DNA of 64,000 bases from Aromatoleum petrolei (GCF_017894385.1 NZ_CP059560.1:806001-870000); one strand, 5' to 3'; shown: positions 1 through 9,699, numbered from the stretch's first letter. Notes: generated by a model not told the origin, from the letters alone. Translations and numbers: made by a program.

Positions 1-792
1 CTCGTGAGCGTCGGCGGAAAGCTCTACAAGACCGGCCTCGACCCTCACCATCCCGAAGGCAAGATCGTCCTGCCGGATGTGGCCTGCCACTTCGACGAGG
101 TGAACGAGATCGCGGGACCGGAGTTTGTGCCGATGGTGAACAAACTGGGCGGATCGGGCTTCAGCATCACCGCCTACACCCAGACCATTCCCGACATCGA
201 GGCAAAGCTCGGCGACGCCGCCAAGGCTCGGCAGGTGCTGGGCAACTTCAACAACATCATCATGCTGCGCGTGAAGGATCCGGGCACTGCGGAGTTTTTC
301 TGCAATCAGCTGCCCGAAGTCGACGTGCAGCACCTCATGGTCGTGACCGGCGTGAGCGACACCGACGGGTCGACCGAGACGGACTTCACCTCCCGCAACG
401 AAGACCGCCTCACCACCCAGCGACTGCCGATGGTCTCCCCGGCTGACATCATGGCCCTGCCACAAGGGCAGGCCTTCGCCCTGCTGGAGGGCAACCGCCT
501 CTTCAAGCTGCGCTTTCCGCTGCCCGATGCCACGAACGATCGCTTCATTCCGCCGTCGCTCCACGAGGTGGCACTCCAGATGCGGGCCAAATATCGGACG
601 GCCGAGCACTGGGCCGCTCAGACGGATTGGCTAAAGGACATGCCGGTCGGGCTCGTCGCGCCACTGGGCTTCGACACCTCGGACGATGACGCCGGGGAGG
701 CGGCAGTGAGCGCCCCCGCCCGGCCGCCCGAAGGCGGCGCTCCCCCTCCCTCGGGGAGGATGTCGCGTAGCGACAGGAGGGCAGTCCTGTGA
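1..792 (+). CDS. traD: Conjugative coupling protein TraD, SXT/TOL family (C-terminal part)
   Basis: About 263 C-terminal residues of the hexameric ATPase that hands relaxase-bound DNA to the type IV secretion channel at the inner membrane. The frame is open to the window edge, so the N-terminal membrane anchor and Walker A are missing. The visible part holds the end of the ATPase core (PDVACHFDEVNEIAG, then ITAYTQTIPDIEAKLGD, typical of TraD RecA-fold strands) and an acidic, proline-rich tail ending in SRSDRRAVL. The stop overlaps the GTG start of the next gene by 4 bp, so the two are translationally coupled. Family assignment rests on these motifs and the conjugation context. Confidence 0.85.
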   Translation, partial: LVSVGGKLYKTGLDPHHPEGKIVLPDVACHFDEVNEIAGPEFVPMVNKLGGSGFSITAYTQTIPDIEAKLGDAAKARQVLGNFNNIIMLRVKDPGTAEFFCNQLPEVDVQHLMVVTGVSDTDGSTETDFTSRNEDRLTTQRLPMVSPADIMALPQGQAFALLEGNRLFKLRFPLPDATNDRFIPPSLHEVALQMRAKYRTAEHWAAQTDWLKDMPVGLVAPLGFDTSDDDAGEAAVSAPARPPEGGAPPPSGRMSRSDRRAVL

Positions 793-1559
793 GCACCGCC
801 GCGTCATCCACGGGATCCGCCCGTCCCCCGGCGCCCCAGGCATCGGCCACACCGGCGGGCCGCTCCCGCGGCCCCATTGCTGCGCTGGCGAGCGTTGTTA
901 TCGGCCTCGCCTTTTCCACCCTGAGCTCCTGGATCTTCGGGACTGCCCTTACTGTCCTGGGCGATCACACCTTCTGGAGGGGCCGCGGCGTCGAACGCGC
1001 CATAGCCGCCGTGGAGGAGGACTTCGGCTACCTCCAGGGCTATCCCCGGTCGCTCATGGTCGACGACACCGTCGCCTTTGCGCGCGACTTCGCCGAGCTC
1101 GTCGCGCGTCCGTTCCATTCGCTGGGCGCCCCCGCCTTCATCGCCCGTACGACTGCTATCGAGCCCGACGCCGTGGCGAAACCCCACGCGCGCGCCGTAC
1201 GCCGCATCGTCAAGGAAGTCGGGCGCGCCGTTGAGACCGCTTTCTACGTGGCCCAGGACACCGCCATCCGCCTGGCGATCGCCTTCTATGCGCTGCCGGC
1301 CTTCGTGATGGCCATCTTCATCGGCCTGATCGATGGCCTGGTCCGCCGCGACCTGCGCAGGTGGACCGGTGGCCGGGAGTCCTCCTACGTCTACCACCAC
1401 TCGAAGCGCTTCACCTGGTGGTTCCTCACTGCCGGTTTCACCGCCTATCTCGCGTGGCCTTTCGGCGGATTCAATCCCGCGTACCTCGTCCTGATCTTCG
1501 CAACCCTGGTGGCCGCGGCCCTCTCTACCACCGCCAGCACGTTCAAGAAGTACCTGTAG
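789..1559 (+). CDS. ICE inner-membrane protein, TIGR03747 family
   Basis: A 256-residue membrane protein of the mating-pair formation region. I see hydrophobic segments at about residues 32-55, 160-185 and 208-250, separated by a long, probably cytoplasmic helical region. TIGR03747 proteins always sit directly behind traD in this ICE class and are thought to support the coupling protein; the exact role is unknown. Start is GTG overlapping the traD stop (GTGA). A purine-rich stretch (GGAGG near 775) precedes it. Confidence 0.75.
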   Translation: MSTAASSTGSARPPAPQASATPAGRSRGPIAALASVVIGLAFSTLSSWIFGTALTVLGDHTFWRGRGVERAIAAVEEDFGYLQGYPRSLMVDDTVAFARDFAELVARPFHSLGAPAFIARTTAIEPDAVAKPHARAVRRIVKEVGRAVETAFYVAQDTAIRLAIAFYALPAFVMAIFIGLIDGLVRRDLRRWTGGRESSYVYHHSKRFTWWFLTAGFTAYLAWPFGGFNPAYLVLIFATLVAAALSTTASTFKKYL

Positions 1560-1576
1560 CAACCAAGGAGTCCGTC

Positions 1577-1873
1577 ATGCCATTGCTGCTCCGCTTCACC
1601 ATCGCCGCCCTCGTCGCCGCTACCACCTTGCCGGTGGCTGCCGACACCGACCGCGAGCGCGAGAACCTCGCGCGCCTGGAACATGAGCTCGCGCTTCTCG
1701 CCACCGAGGTTCGCGCGGCGAAGGCCGATGCCCCCTCCATTGCCCGCATCCATTTTCAGTACGACGAGCTCGCCCGCGACCTCGATCTCATCCGTGCCGG
1801 TATTGCGGATCACCTCGACGCACCGCGCCATCCCCGCCCGATCGAACCGCTGAAGGGCGATTACCGGCGCTGA
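1577..1873 (+). CDS. RAQPRD family ICE protein (TIGR01690-like), secreted
   Basis: A 98-residue small periplasmic protein with a clear signal peptide (LLRFTIAALVAATTLPVAA, cut near residue 22) followed by an Arg/Glu-rich helical body. The ATG at 1577 is chosen because AAGGAG lies 6 bp upstream; the frame stays open further upstream but overlaps the preceding gene. Small RAQPRD proteins occupy this slot in PFGI-1/ICEclc-type transfer operons; function is not established. Confidence 0.7.
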   Translation: MPLLLRFTIAALVAATTLPVAADTDRERENLARLEHELALLATEVRAAKADAPSIARIHFQYDELARDLDLIRAGIADHLDAPRHPRPIEPLKGDYRR

Positions 1874-1889
1874 GCCCGGAGGTACCGGC

Positions 1890-2120
1890 ATGTCGCCCCA
1901 GCAGTCCGCCGCCTTCGCCGCCGCGGCCGGCTACCAACCCGGCTACATCGGGCTCTTCTTCGCCCTGCTCGTCGGCGCTGTGGTCGTTCTCTGGGCCGCC
2001 GACATGGTGCGCAGACTCGGGATCGAAGGCCTCGACGACCCGCGCCGCCTGCCGATGCTCCTGTTCTACAAGCTGCGTGTGCTGATCATCGTCCTGCTGC
2101 TGATCTATCTGCTCACCTAG
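1890..2120 (+). CDS. Small membrane protein, TIGR03758 (DUF3262-like) family
   Basis: A 76-residue protein with two hydrophobic helices (about residues 19-41 and 59-76) and a short charged loop holding LGIEGLDDPRRLP. RBS GGAGG is 5 bp before the ATG. It fits the TIGR03758 conjugative-transfer family both in size and in position between the RAQPRD and TIGR03745 genes. A second copy of this type of membrane domain appears to be fused to the C-terminus of the gene at 17278. Confidence 0.7.
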   Translation: MSPQQSAAFAAAAGYQPGYIGLFFALLVGAVVVLWAADMVRRLGIEGLDDPRRLPMLLFYKLRVLIIVLLLIYLLT

Positions 2121-2201
2121 ATCGCGGCCGCCTCGGCAGGCCGGGCCGCAGGCCTGCCGACGTTCCACGGTGCGGCGCCTCACCACCTCACGGAGGAAAC
2201 C

Positions 2202-2639
2202 ATGAATCTCCTCATCCAACCTTCGGGCGCAGCGAGTGCCGCGGATCGTCACACGGCGCAAGCCCCCGCGCTTCCCCTGCGATGCAGGGCGAAGGCCGCC
2301 GCCCACATCGCCTTGCTTGGCCTCGGCGTCCTCGCCTCGGTCTTCGTCGCCGAACCAGCCCTGGCCGAGTTGCCGACGGCCGTCGCCGCGGACGGTGCCG
2401 CTTCCGGGGACTACATCGAGATCGGCAAGCAGTATTTCAAGAACGGCCTGATCGTCCTGGGTCTCATCATCGCCACGCTGGGCTTCATCGCGGTCGCGGC
2501 CGGCGGCATCGCGAAGTTCAACGAATACCGCATGGGTCGCGCGGAGCTCGGGGACCTGGGCGTGCTGGCGGTCGTCGGCGCCGTCGTGCTGGTGCTCATG
2601 GTCTACCTCCTCAACGAGGCGGCCACCATCATCGACTAG
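2202..2639 (+). CDS. TIGR03745 family ICE membrane protein, pilin-like (TraA/VirB2-type)
   Basis: A 145-residue protein with a long leader whose hydrophobic core (HIALLGLGVLASVFVAEPALA) ends at a signal-peptidase-like ALA site near residue 54, then two more transmembrane helices (about 82-105 and 118-140). This three-part layout resembles VirB2/TraA propilins and is what TIGR03745 describes. Start ATG at 2202 has GGAGGAAACC in front. The leader is unusually long; a shorter start is not supported by an RBS. Confidence 0.7.
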   Translation: MNLLIQPSGAASAADRHTAQAPALPLRCRAKAAAHIALLGLGVLASVFVAEPALAELPTAVAADGAASGDYIEIGKQYFKNGLIVLGLIIATLGFIAVAAGGIAKFNEYRMGRAELGDLGVLAVVGAVVLVLMVYLLNEAATIID

Positions 2640-2647
2640 GCGCCACC

Positions 2648-3082
2648 ATGGACACCTCCAGCCCTCTGGCGCCGACGCCCGATGCATCCAGCGGAACGGG
2701 CCGCGCGCCGCTGCCCGACCGCGTTAACGCGGAGCCCTCGATCATCAAGGGACTCTCGTACACCGAGTCGAAATGGGCCATCGGGCTGGCCTTCCTGCTG
2801 TGGTTCCCCGTGGGCGGCGTGGTGGGCCTGGCCCTGCAGCACCTACCGGTGGCCGTTCTCATCATCGCCACCGGTCCCATCGCCACGGTCTGGGTCGCGG
2901 CGGGGTACCTCGCTACGATGAAGCGCAATCGCCCCGATCACTACTACGTTCAACTGCTCAAGCGTCGCGCGGCGCGCCTCGGCCTCCTCCGCTCTCATTT
3001 TGTTGCGCACGCGGGCGCCTGGGACCTCGGCCGCGCCCTCGTGCCCCCTCAGGTGGCGAAACGCCGGAACCCATTGTGCTGA
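2648..3082 (+). CDS. TIGR03750 family conjugal transfer protein (TraL/VirB3-like)
   Basis: A 144-residue protein with a soluble N-terminal tail of about 45 residues and two closely spaced membrane helices (about 47-68 and 74-98), followed by a basic C-terminal region. The layout is like VirB3/TraL. Only 8 bp separate it from the TIGR03745 gene, so the two are co-translated. The start ATG at 2648 is the only one in frame that does not overlap the upstream gene. Confidence 0.7.
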   Translation: MDTSSPLAPTPDASSGTGRAPLPDRVNAEPSIIKGLSYTESKWAIGLAFLLWFPVGGVVGLALQHLPVAVLIIATGPIATVWVAAGYLATMKRNRPDHYYVQLLKRRAARLGLLRSHFVAHAGAWDLGRALVPPQVAKRRNPLC

Positions 3083-3097
3083 GCCCGGAGCATTGCC

Positions 3098-3871
3098 ATG
3101 CCTACCTACACCGACAACCTCGCAAACGCCCGCGCGACGATTCGCCTCCAGTCATGGGCCATCCTCGTCGCGCTGGTCATCGTGCTGATCGCGGTGGCCG
3201 ACCGCTTCGTGAGGCAGACGGACTTCATCGTGCATATCCCGCCAGACCTCTCCCGCGGGGTCACCATTCAGGCGGGACGTACGCCGGAGGTGCCGCCCCC
3301 GAACGTCTATGCCTTCGGCTATCTCATCTGGCAGCAGCTCAACCGCTGGGCCAAGGATGGCTCCAAGGACTACGTCGCTCAGATCTACGCGCTCCAGAAC
3401 TACCTGACGCCGTCCTGCCGAGAGCAGCTCCTCAAGGACGTCAGCGTCAAGACCGGCGATGCGGAGCTGATCCAGCGCACCCGCGCCCTCCTGGAGATTC
3501 CCGGGTACGGCTACACCGCGAACCGGGTGACGGCACACGGCAACGGTGGATGGACGGTGCTCCTCGATGCACAGATCCTCGAAACCTCCAAAGGGATGCC
3601 CGTGAAGGACACTTTCATCCGCTATCCCCTGCACGTGGTGCGCTACGACGTCGACCGGGAGCGCAACCCGTGGGGTCTCGCCCTGAACTGCTTTGCCCGC
3701 CGTCATCCCGAGCGGATCGACCCGCAGGCCCTGGAGGCGCCGATCGCGCCCCAGCCGGCGCCGGCGGCGCCGCTGCCTCCATCCGCGGCACCGTCTCCCA
3801 CCACTACCGGTTCGGACCTGCCGCAGGCCGTGCCGCCGCGGGTCCCGGACACGAAGGAGGAGTCGTCATGA
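3098..3871 (+). CDS. TIGR03746 (PFL_4703) family protein, TraE/VirB8-like
   Basis: A 257-residue bitopic protein with one N-terminal membrane helix (about residues 22-40) followed by a periplasmic domain, and a Pro/Ala-rich C-terminal tail from about residue 210. This is the architecture of VirB8/TraE, the assembly factor of the secretion channel. RBS is GGAG before CATTGCC. Its last codons overlap the next gene by 4 bp (ATGA). The VirB8 equivalence is from family knowledge; motif-level confirmation would need a profile search. Confidence 0.75.
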   Translation: MPTYTDNLANARATIRLQSWAILVALVIVLIAVADRFVRQTDFIVHIPPDLSRGVTIQAGRTPEVPPPNVYAFGYLIWQQLNRWAKDGSKDYVAQIYALQNYLTPSCREQLLKDVSVKTGDAELIQRTRALLEIPGYGYTANRVTAHGNGGWTVLLDAQILETSKGMPVKDTFIRYPLHVVRYDVDRERNPWGLALNCFARRHPERIDPQALEAPIAPQPAPAAPLPPSAAPSPTTTGSDLPQAVPPRVPDTKEESS

Positions 3872-4935
3872 TCGCCATTCGCGCCGCCACCGCGCTTGTC
3901 TGTCTCGGCGTTCTTGCTTCTGCCTCTGCGCAGGAGCCCGAAGCCAAGGCGCCCTCCCCGCTTAGCCTGTCGCCCGGGTCTGTCGGGTCGGGGACGGCAC
4001 CAACCTGGCATCCCGCAGGCACGACGACCATGGATCTCGGCACCCTCCCCCCGGAGCCGGCCCCCAAGCCCGCTCCGGCACCCGCACCCCAGTCCCACGG
4101 CTCGGCCGCCGGGAAGCCTGCAAGTCCTCTATCGCCCCCGGAAACGCAGGCGCCGCCGCGCCCACCCCCTCGACCCGCCGATCGCCCCGACGACCGCCAA
4201 ACCAATGTCGGCCGCACCCAGCATGTGCTGTTCGAGCGCCTTCCCGTCCAGGTGCTCCTGAGCCCAGGGCGGGAGCGCCTGCTGCAGCTCCCGTTCGTCG
4301 CATTGATGGATGTGCCCGCTAGCCTGCAGGGTGTGCTCGAGCTCCAGATTATCGAGGACACCGCGTATCTGACGGCGAACGGACCCTTCCCGCGCGCCCG
4401 GCTGTATGCGCAGGCAATCGACGGCGGCGCGACGGTTCCGCTCGATATCGAGTCGGTCGAAGGCGTCCAGGTCCCGCCGATACTCCGCGTCCATCTGCCC
4501 GGTGATGCCGCCGAAGAGAGTGACGAACTCGCCGCAACCCGGCGGAACGACGAGCCGGCGGTCGACATGATCCAGCTCACGCGCTACGCGGCGCAGATGC
4601 TGTATGCGCCGGCCCGCCTGCTCCCCACCCTGCCGGGCGTGCGCCAGGAGCCGGTCGATCGGTCCCCCGTGGCCGGCCTCTACCGGGGAGGAGAGATCGA
4701 AACGGCGCCCTTGGGGGCCTGGTCGAGCGGGTCGCTGTACGTGACCGCCGTGCGCTTCACGAACCGCACCGGGCGCGCCATCGACCTCGAGCTGGACACG
4801 CGGTGGCTACGCGGGCAGTGGATCGCCGCAACGCCCCAGCACTGGCATCTCTTGCCCCATGGCTCCGAGGCCGACACGACCGCCGTCTACCTCGTCTCCG
4901 ACCGGCCGTTTGCGGCCGTGCCGCTGTGGCGCTAG
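3868..4935 (+). CDS. TIGR03749 (PFL_4704) family protein, TraK/VirB9-like secreted core component
   Basis: A 355-residue exported protein with a short signal peptide (MIAIRAATALVCLGVLASASAQ) and about 90 residues of Pro-rich linker, then a β-rich domain. The ATG at 3868 overlaps the preceding stop and has AAGGAGG 7 bp upstream; the frame is open for 1 kb further upstream, but that part is a shadow of the TIGR03746 gene. TIGR03749 proteins correspond in position to TraK/VirB9, which forms the outer-membrane core ring with the VirB10-like protein encoded next. Confidence 0.75.
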   Translation: MIAIRAATALVCLGVLASASAQEPEAKAPSPLSLSPGSVGSGTAPTWHPAGTTTMDLGTLPPEPAPKPAPAPAPQSHGSAAGKPASPLSPPETQAPPRPPPRPADRPDDRQTNVGRTQHVLFERLPVQVLLSPGRERLLQLPFVALMDVPASLQGVLELQIIEDTAYLTANGPFPRARLYAQAIDGGATVPLDIESVEGVQVPPILRVHLPGDAAEESDELAATRRNDEPAVDMIQLTRYAAQMLYAPARLLPTLPGVRQEPVDRSPVAGLYRGGEIETAPLGAWSSGSLYVTAVRFTNRTGRAIDLELDTRWLRGQWIAATPQHWHLLPHGSEADTTAVYLVSDRPFAAVPLWR

Positions 4936-4945
4936 GAGACCGGCC

Positions 4946-6400
4946 ATGCAGATTGTCCAGAACAGGCTGGTCCCCTTCCTCGCCGTGATTGCCCTCATCG
5001 TGACGGGCTACATCCTCTATCGGCAGAGCGACACGCCGGGCGTCGAGCCGGGGCCGCCCTTGACCGCAGTGCCGGAAGTACCCCTGCCGCCCACCGCCAA
5101 GGGGGCCGACGCCGATACGCCGCAGGAAACCCTCAAAACGGTGGTCGCGGGCTACACCGAGTTGAACGACCAGGTGCAGTCCCTGATCGCCGAAAACCGG
5201 CGCCTGCTGGAGCAGAACGATCGCCACCAGCGTAGCGAGGATCGCATCCGCGAGCAGCTTCGCCGTGAGTTGCGTACTGAAATGACAGCCGAAATGGACG
5301 CCCTCAAGCGCCAGCAGGCCGCCGCGGCCGACTCACAGGCGTCGAGCGGTGTGCTGGGATCAGCGATCGGCGCGGCCAACCTCCCTGCCGGCTTCGGCTT
5401 CGACAAGGCGAAACCGGATGCGACGGCGCTGGTCGGGACCGCCGCGCCGACCCGCATCCTGCCGCTGGGCTACGAGATGGGCAAGGGCGCCGACGGAAGG
5501 CAAGGCGTCGTGCGCAAGGTCACCCTCGCCGAAGCCGCGCCGCCCGCCCGCCGTACGGCGCGCGCGCCGGCCCGAACGGCCGCCCCTGCCCCCACGCCCT
5601 TCTACACGATCCCCGAGAACGCGACCCTGACAGGCGTCGCCAACATGACCGCGATCATCGGCCGCGTACCGGTGGACGGCAAAGTGACCGATCCGATGCA
5701 GTTCAAGCTTCTGCTGGGGCCCGAGAACCTGGCCGCCAACGGTCATTATCTTCCCCGCAACCTCGCCGGCATCGTGGTGTCGGGCGTTGCCATCGGCGAC
5801 ATGACGCTCTCCTGCGCCGAGGGCCTCATCCAGTCCATGACCTTCGTCTTCAACGACGGAAGCATTCAGACGGTCAGCCGTCGCCGCGACGGAACGACCC
5901 CGTTGTACGGCGCAAGCGGTGGGGCCGCCGGCGGCAAGCCTTCGCTCGCCGCGGCGCCGAAGCTCGGCTGGATCTCCGACCGCCACGGCAACCCATGCAT
6001 CCCCGGGCAGTTCGTCACCAATGCCCCGGCCGTCCTCGCCGACACCATCGGCCTGCGCAGCCTGTCGATCGCGGGCCAGGCGGCGGCCGCGGCCCAGACC
6101 ACCACCACCGAGAACGTCTTTGGCACCACCTCCAGCCGGGTCACCGGGAGCAAGGGCACCTACATCCTCGGGCAGATGGCGAGCGCCGGCACCGACGAGG
6201 TGACGAACTGGCTGATGCGCCGGCTCGCCGACAGTTTCGATGCGGTCGTCGTACGCGCGGGGGGCGAGGTGGACGTGCACATCGACGCCGAAATCCAGAT
6301 CGACAAGGCCCCCGACGCGCGGCGAATCGACTACGGGCGTCTCGACGCCCCGACCACCACGACGTCCCATCTGCGAGGTAGCTACTATGGACTGGACTGA
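4946..6400 (+). CDS. TIGR03752 (PFL_4705) family protein, TraB/VirB10-like
   Basis: A 484-residue channel protein spanning inner to outer membrane. An N-terminal anchor helix (about 9-26) is followed by a Pro-rich stretch, a coiled coil (about 65-120, with repeated Leu/Arg/Glu heptads through DRIREQLRRELRTEM), a flexible Ala/Pro linker and a C-terminal β domain starting near TIPENATLTGV, which resembles VirB10/TraB. RBS is TAGGAGACC. The last 14 bp overlap the lipoprotein gene. Order VirB8-VirB9-VirB10-VirB7-VirB4-like is kept through this stretch. Confidence 0.8.
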   Translation: MQIVQNRLVPFLAVIALIVTGYILYRQSDTPGVEPGPPLTAVPEVPLPPTAKGADADTPQETLKTVVAGYTELNDQVQSLIAENRRLLEQNDRHQRSEDRIREQLRRELRTEMTAEMDALKRQQAAAADSQASSGVLGSAIGAANLPAGFGFDKAKPDATALVGTAAPTRILPLGYEMGKGADGRQGVVRKVTLAEAAPPARRTARAPARTAAPAPTPFYTIPENATLTGVANMTAIIGRVPVDGKVTDPMQFKLLLGPENLAANGHYLPRNLAGIVVSGVAIGDMTLSCAEGLIQSMTFVFNDGSIQTVSRRRDGTTPLYGASGGAAGGKPSLAAAPKLGWISDRHGNPCIPGQFVTNAPAVLADTIGLRSLSIAGQAAAAAQTTTTENVFGTTSSRVTGSKGTYILGQMASAGTDEVTNWLMRRLADSFDAVVVRAGGEVDVHIDAEIQIDKAPDARRIDYGRLDAPTTTTSHLRGSYYGLD

Positions 6401-6836
6401 TTTTCCGCGGTTCGCCCGCCTCCTCGCAGCTGCCACGGTCGCGGCCCTCGCCCTCGGCGCCTGCAGCGTCGCAGGACCCCGCAAGTCGCCCTTGCCGGAC
6501 GACGGACCCACCGTAGAGGAGATCTACCGCAAGCGTACCTCCGAATACGAGCGCATCCGGGCCCGCGAAGCCCTCCCGCTGCGGCCCGCCACCGAAGTCC
6601 TGCCCGGCCCCGTCCTGGAGCCGGCGATGCTCCAGCTTGAGCGCCGCTTCGCCCGGCTGCCCAACCCGGATCTCATCATGGTCGTGTTTCCCCACCTGTC
6701 CCGAGGGAAGTACCCGGCACCGGGCTACGTGACGGCGTTTCCGATGTACGAGCGGGTCGAATACCTGCTCCCCGGCGAGGCGGACGCGCTACGGCCGGCG
6801 CGCGATTCTGCCACCAGCCGGGTGGCCCACCCCTAA
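6387..6836 (+). CDS. TIGR03751 family conjugal transfer lipoprotein (TraV/VirB7-like)
   Basis: A 149-residue lipoprotein. The signal peptide ends in a lipobox (LALGAC, Cys at residue 29), so it should be lipidated and sorted to the outer membrane, since the residues after Cys are SVAG with no Asp at +2. It begins inside the end of the VirB10-like gene. In TraV/VirB7 fashion it should stabilise the VirB9/VirB10 core complex. Function is inferred from family and position. Confidence 0.75.
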   Translation: MDWTDFPRFARLLAAATVAALALGACSVAGPRKSPLPDDGPTVEEIYRKRTSEYERIRAREALPLRPATEVLPGPVLEPAMLQLERRFARLPNPDLIMVVFPHLSRGKYPAPGYVTAFPMYERVEYLLPGEADALRPARDSATSRVAHP

Positions 6837-6849
6837 AGGAGCGACGGCC

Positions 6850-9699
6850 ATGCTCGGATTGATTCGCATGCTGGGGCTCGCGCCAACCGCCGGGTCCGCC
6901 CCTGCCGACACGGAGGTCTCGCGCTGCGAGCCCGCCGTGCCGAGGAACCCCCTCCCGGTGCGGGAGCGCCAGCGGCTCGCCTCCCGCCCACCCAGCATCA
7001 CCGACCTGCTGCCCTGGCGGGACTTCGACGAGAAGACCGGCACCTTCCTCCTCGAGGACGGCGTCTCCCGCGCACTGCTCTACGAGCTCGATCCGATGCC
7101 GAGCGAAGCCTGTGCCGATCAGTATCTCAAGGCACGCTGCGCGGAGGTCCAGGCGGCGCTCCAGGCCCTGCCGGAGTACGACGAGGCCCCGTGGGTCGTC
7201 CAGTTCTTCTGCAACGACGACACGGATCTCTCGTGGCAGATCGAGCGCATACGCGACTACATCGTCTCGGTGCATGCCAAGGCACCCGAGCGGGCGCGGC
7301 AGATTCTTGCGAGCGACTTCACGCGCCACTTCCTCGCCGAGATGGCCGAGCATCTGTCACTCGTGGCCCGGCCCGAGGGCCTCTTTCTCGATGAGGGGGT
7401 GTCGGGCAACCGGTGGCGCGGCCAGATCCGCCGCGTGCGTTGCGCCATCTATCGCCGTTTCCCGCCTCGCTTCGACTTCTCCCGGGAGCTTCTCGATCCC
7501 GTCGAGACGCTTCAGCAGACGGCACGCGGGCTCGTCGCCGGCCTGGCGCAGACCGGCATCCATGCCCGGCCGATGAACGCCGCAGATTTTTACTCGTGGC
7601 TGTTGCCGTTCTTCAACCCGAAGCCAGACTTCGCCGACACCGTAGGCGAGCTGCTCCGGCTGTGTCCGTATCCGCAACCCGACGAGGCGCCAGACAACCT
7701 CGATCTTGGGGAATTGCTCTTCCTTGCTGCGCCCAAGTCGGATCCCGAGGCCGGCCTGTGGTTTTTCGACGGCCGGCCGGTGCGGGCGCTGGCGCTGCAA
7801 TCGATGCGCAAGCTCCCCGAGATCGGCCACTTCACCGCCGAGCGCGATCATGCCGGCAAGCTCTTCGCGCGCTTCGATCGCTTTCCCGACGGCACGATGC
7901 TCTCGGCGACCGTCGTCATCTGCCCGCAGGACACGATGACCGGTCGCATCGAAGCCATCAAGAGCGCCTCGCGCGCGAACATCCTCGAAGCCGCTCACAC
8001 CTACGATGAGGCGGAGGCCGTCCTCGACAACATGCGCACCGACAAGCTCTACCCGATGTACCTCACGCTGTTCGTGCGGGGCGAAGACACCTCCCAGCTG
8101 GGGCGCACGGTGGCAGACCTCACCGCAGCCCTGCATACATCGGGGCTCCGCTTCATTCAGCCGGTGGACGAGCTGCACGGCTGCGACGTCTTCCTGCGCG
8201 CACTCCCGATGTGCTTCGACCCCGGGTTCGACGCGCGCCACCTGCGCCGCTCGCGCCTCGCCTTCGCCTCCCAGATCGCGTCCCTGCTTCCCCTCTATGG
8301 GCGCGCCCGCGGTACGGGCAAGCCCGGCTTCTGGCTATGGAACCGCGGCGGCGAGCCCCTCCTGTTCGACCCCTTGAATCCCCACGACCGCAACAAGAAC
8401 GCCCACCTCCTCACCCTGGGTCCGACCGGCGCCGGCAAGTCGGCGACCCTGTGCTATCTAGCGATGCAGATGATGGCGATCTACCGACCACGCTTCTTCA
8501 TCATCGACGCAGGGAAATCCTTCGGCCTCCTGGGCGAGCACATGCGCCGCCACGGGCTCACCGTCAACCAGGTCGAGCTCACCCCCGATACGCATGTCAG
8601 CCTGCCACCCTTCGCGATGGCTCCGCGGCTCTTCGATCAGGAAGGCATCAAGGCCCTCGACGAGGCATACGGGACGCCGGACGACGATGAGCTCCCGGAC
8701 GCGGACCCCGACGGGCTCCCCGCGTCGCCCGAGGACGATGACGAAGGCGCGGACCCCGGCAAGCGCGACATCCTGGGCGAGATGGTCATTGCGACGACGC
8801 TGATGATTACCGGCGGAGAGGAATGCGAGATGCGCAAGATGAGTCGCGCGGACCGCTACCTGGTCGCTCGGGGAATCCTGGCCGCCGCGCGCCAGGCCCG
8901 CGACCGCGGCCAGCCGCATCCCCGGGTGCAGGACGTCGCCCACGCCCTGATGGCCATGCGTGACGACGAGGATCTGGGGCCCTCGCGGCGCGACCGGGCC
9001 GAGGAGATGGGCCAGGCGATGATGGTCTTCTGCGACGGTCTGCGCGGAAGGCTCTTCAACCGCTACGGCGCGACCTGGCCGGATGCTGACGTGACGATCG
9101 TGGAGATGGGCACGCTGGCGCAGGAGGGATATGAGGATGCCCTCGCGGTCGCCTATACGTCCCTGATTACCCATGTCCAGGCGCTGGCCGAGGCGACCCA
9201 GTATGACCACCGCCCCATCATCAACCTCACCGACGAAGGGCACATCATCACGGCCAATGATCTGCTGAACGTCTACTCCGTCAAGATTACCAAGATGTGG
9301 CGGAAGCTCGGCGCGTGGTACTGGCTCGGCACCCAGAACATGCAGGACTTTCCGGCATCGGCCTCCCGAATTCTCAACATGTGCGAGCACTGGGTGCTCC
9401 TCACCATGGACCGCGACGAGATCGCGCAGGTCGCCCGCTTCCGCACCTTGACCCCCGAACAGCGCGCGCTGATGGAGTCCACTCGCAAGGAGCCTCCGAA
9501 GTACACCGAGGGGGTGATCCTCAATCCGCAAATGCAGGCCCTCTTCAGGAATGTGCCCCCGCCCCTCGCCATCGCGCTCGCGATGACGGAGAAGCACGAG
9601 AAGGCCTGGCGCCTGGACATCATGAAGGCCACCGGCTGCACCGAACTCGAGGCGGCCTACGCGATTTCCCGCGAGATCGCGGCGAAGAGGGCAGCGTGA
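6850..9699 (+). CDS. traC: Conjugative transfer ATPase, TIGR03744 (PFL_4706) family, TraC/VirB4-like
   Basis: A 949-residue secretion ATPase that energises pilus assembly and substrate transfer at the cytoplasmic face of the channel. Walker A (GPTGAGKSAT) is near residue 525 and a Walker B-like NLTDEGHII near residue 790. An acidic insertion (about 610-640, DDDELPDADPDG and following) lies between them. Length and motif spacing match TIGR03744. RBS is AAAGGAG with ATG at 6850. Its stop overlaps the next start (TGATG). Confidence 0.85.
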   Translation: MLGLIRMLGLAPTAGSAPADTEVSRCEPAVPRNPLPVRERQRLASRPPSITDLLPWRDFDEKTGTFLLEDGVSRALLYELDPMPSEACADQYLKARCAEVQAALQALPEYDEAPWVVQFFCNDDTDLSWQIERIRDYIVSVHAKAPERARQILASDFTRHFLAEMAEHLSLVARPEGLFLDEGVSGNRWRGQIRRVRCAIYRRFPPRFDFSRELLDPVETLQQTARGLVAGLAQTGIHARPMNAADFYSWLLPFFNPKPDFADTVGELLRLCPYPQPDEAPDNLDLGELLFLAAPKSDPEAGLWFFDGRPVRALALQSMRKLPEIGHFTAERDHAGKLFARFDRFPDGTMLSATVVICPQDTMTGRIEAIKSASRANILEAAHTYDEAEAVLDNMRTDKLYPMYLTLFVRGEDTSQLGRTVADLTAALHTSGLRFIQPVDELHGCDVFLRALPMCFDPGFDARHLRRSRLAFASQIASLLPLYGRARGTGKPGFWLWNRGGEPLLFDPLNPHDRNKNAHLLTLGPTGAGKSATLCYLAMQMMAIYRPRFFIIDAGKSFGLLGEHMRRHGLTVNQVELTPDTHVSLPPFAMAPRLFDQEGIKALDEAYGTPDDDELPDADPDGLPASPEDDDEGADPGKRDILGEMVIATTLMITGGEECEMRKMSRADRYLVARGILAAARQARDRGQPHPRVQDVAHALMAMRDDEDLGPSRRDRAEEMGQAMMVFCDGLRGRLFNRYGATWPDADVTIVEMGTLAQEGYEDALAVAYTSLITHVQALAEATQYDHRPIINLTDEGHIITANDLLNVYSVKITKMWRKLGAWYWLGTQNMQDFPASASRILNMCEHWVLLTMDRDEIAQVARFRTLTPEQRALMESTRKEPPKYTEGVILNPQMQALFRNVPPPLAIALAMTEKHEKAWRLDIMKATGCTELEAAYAISREIAAKRAA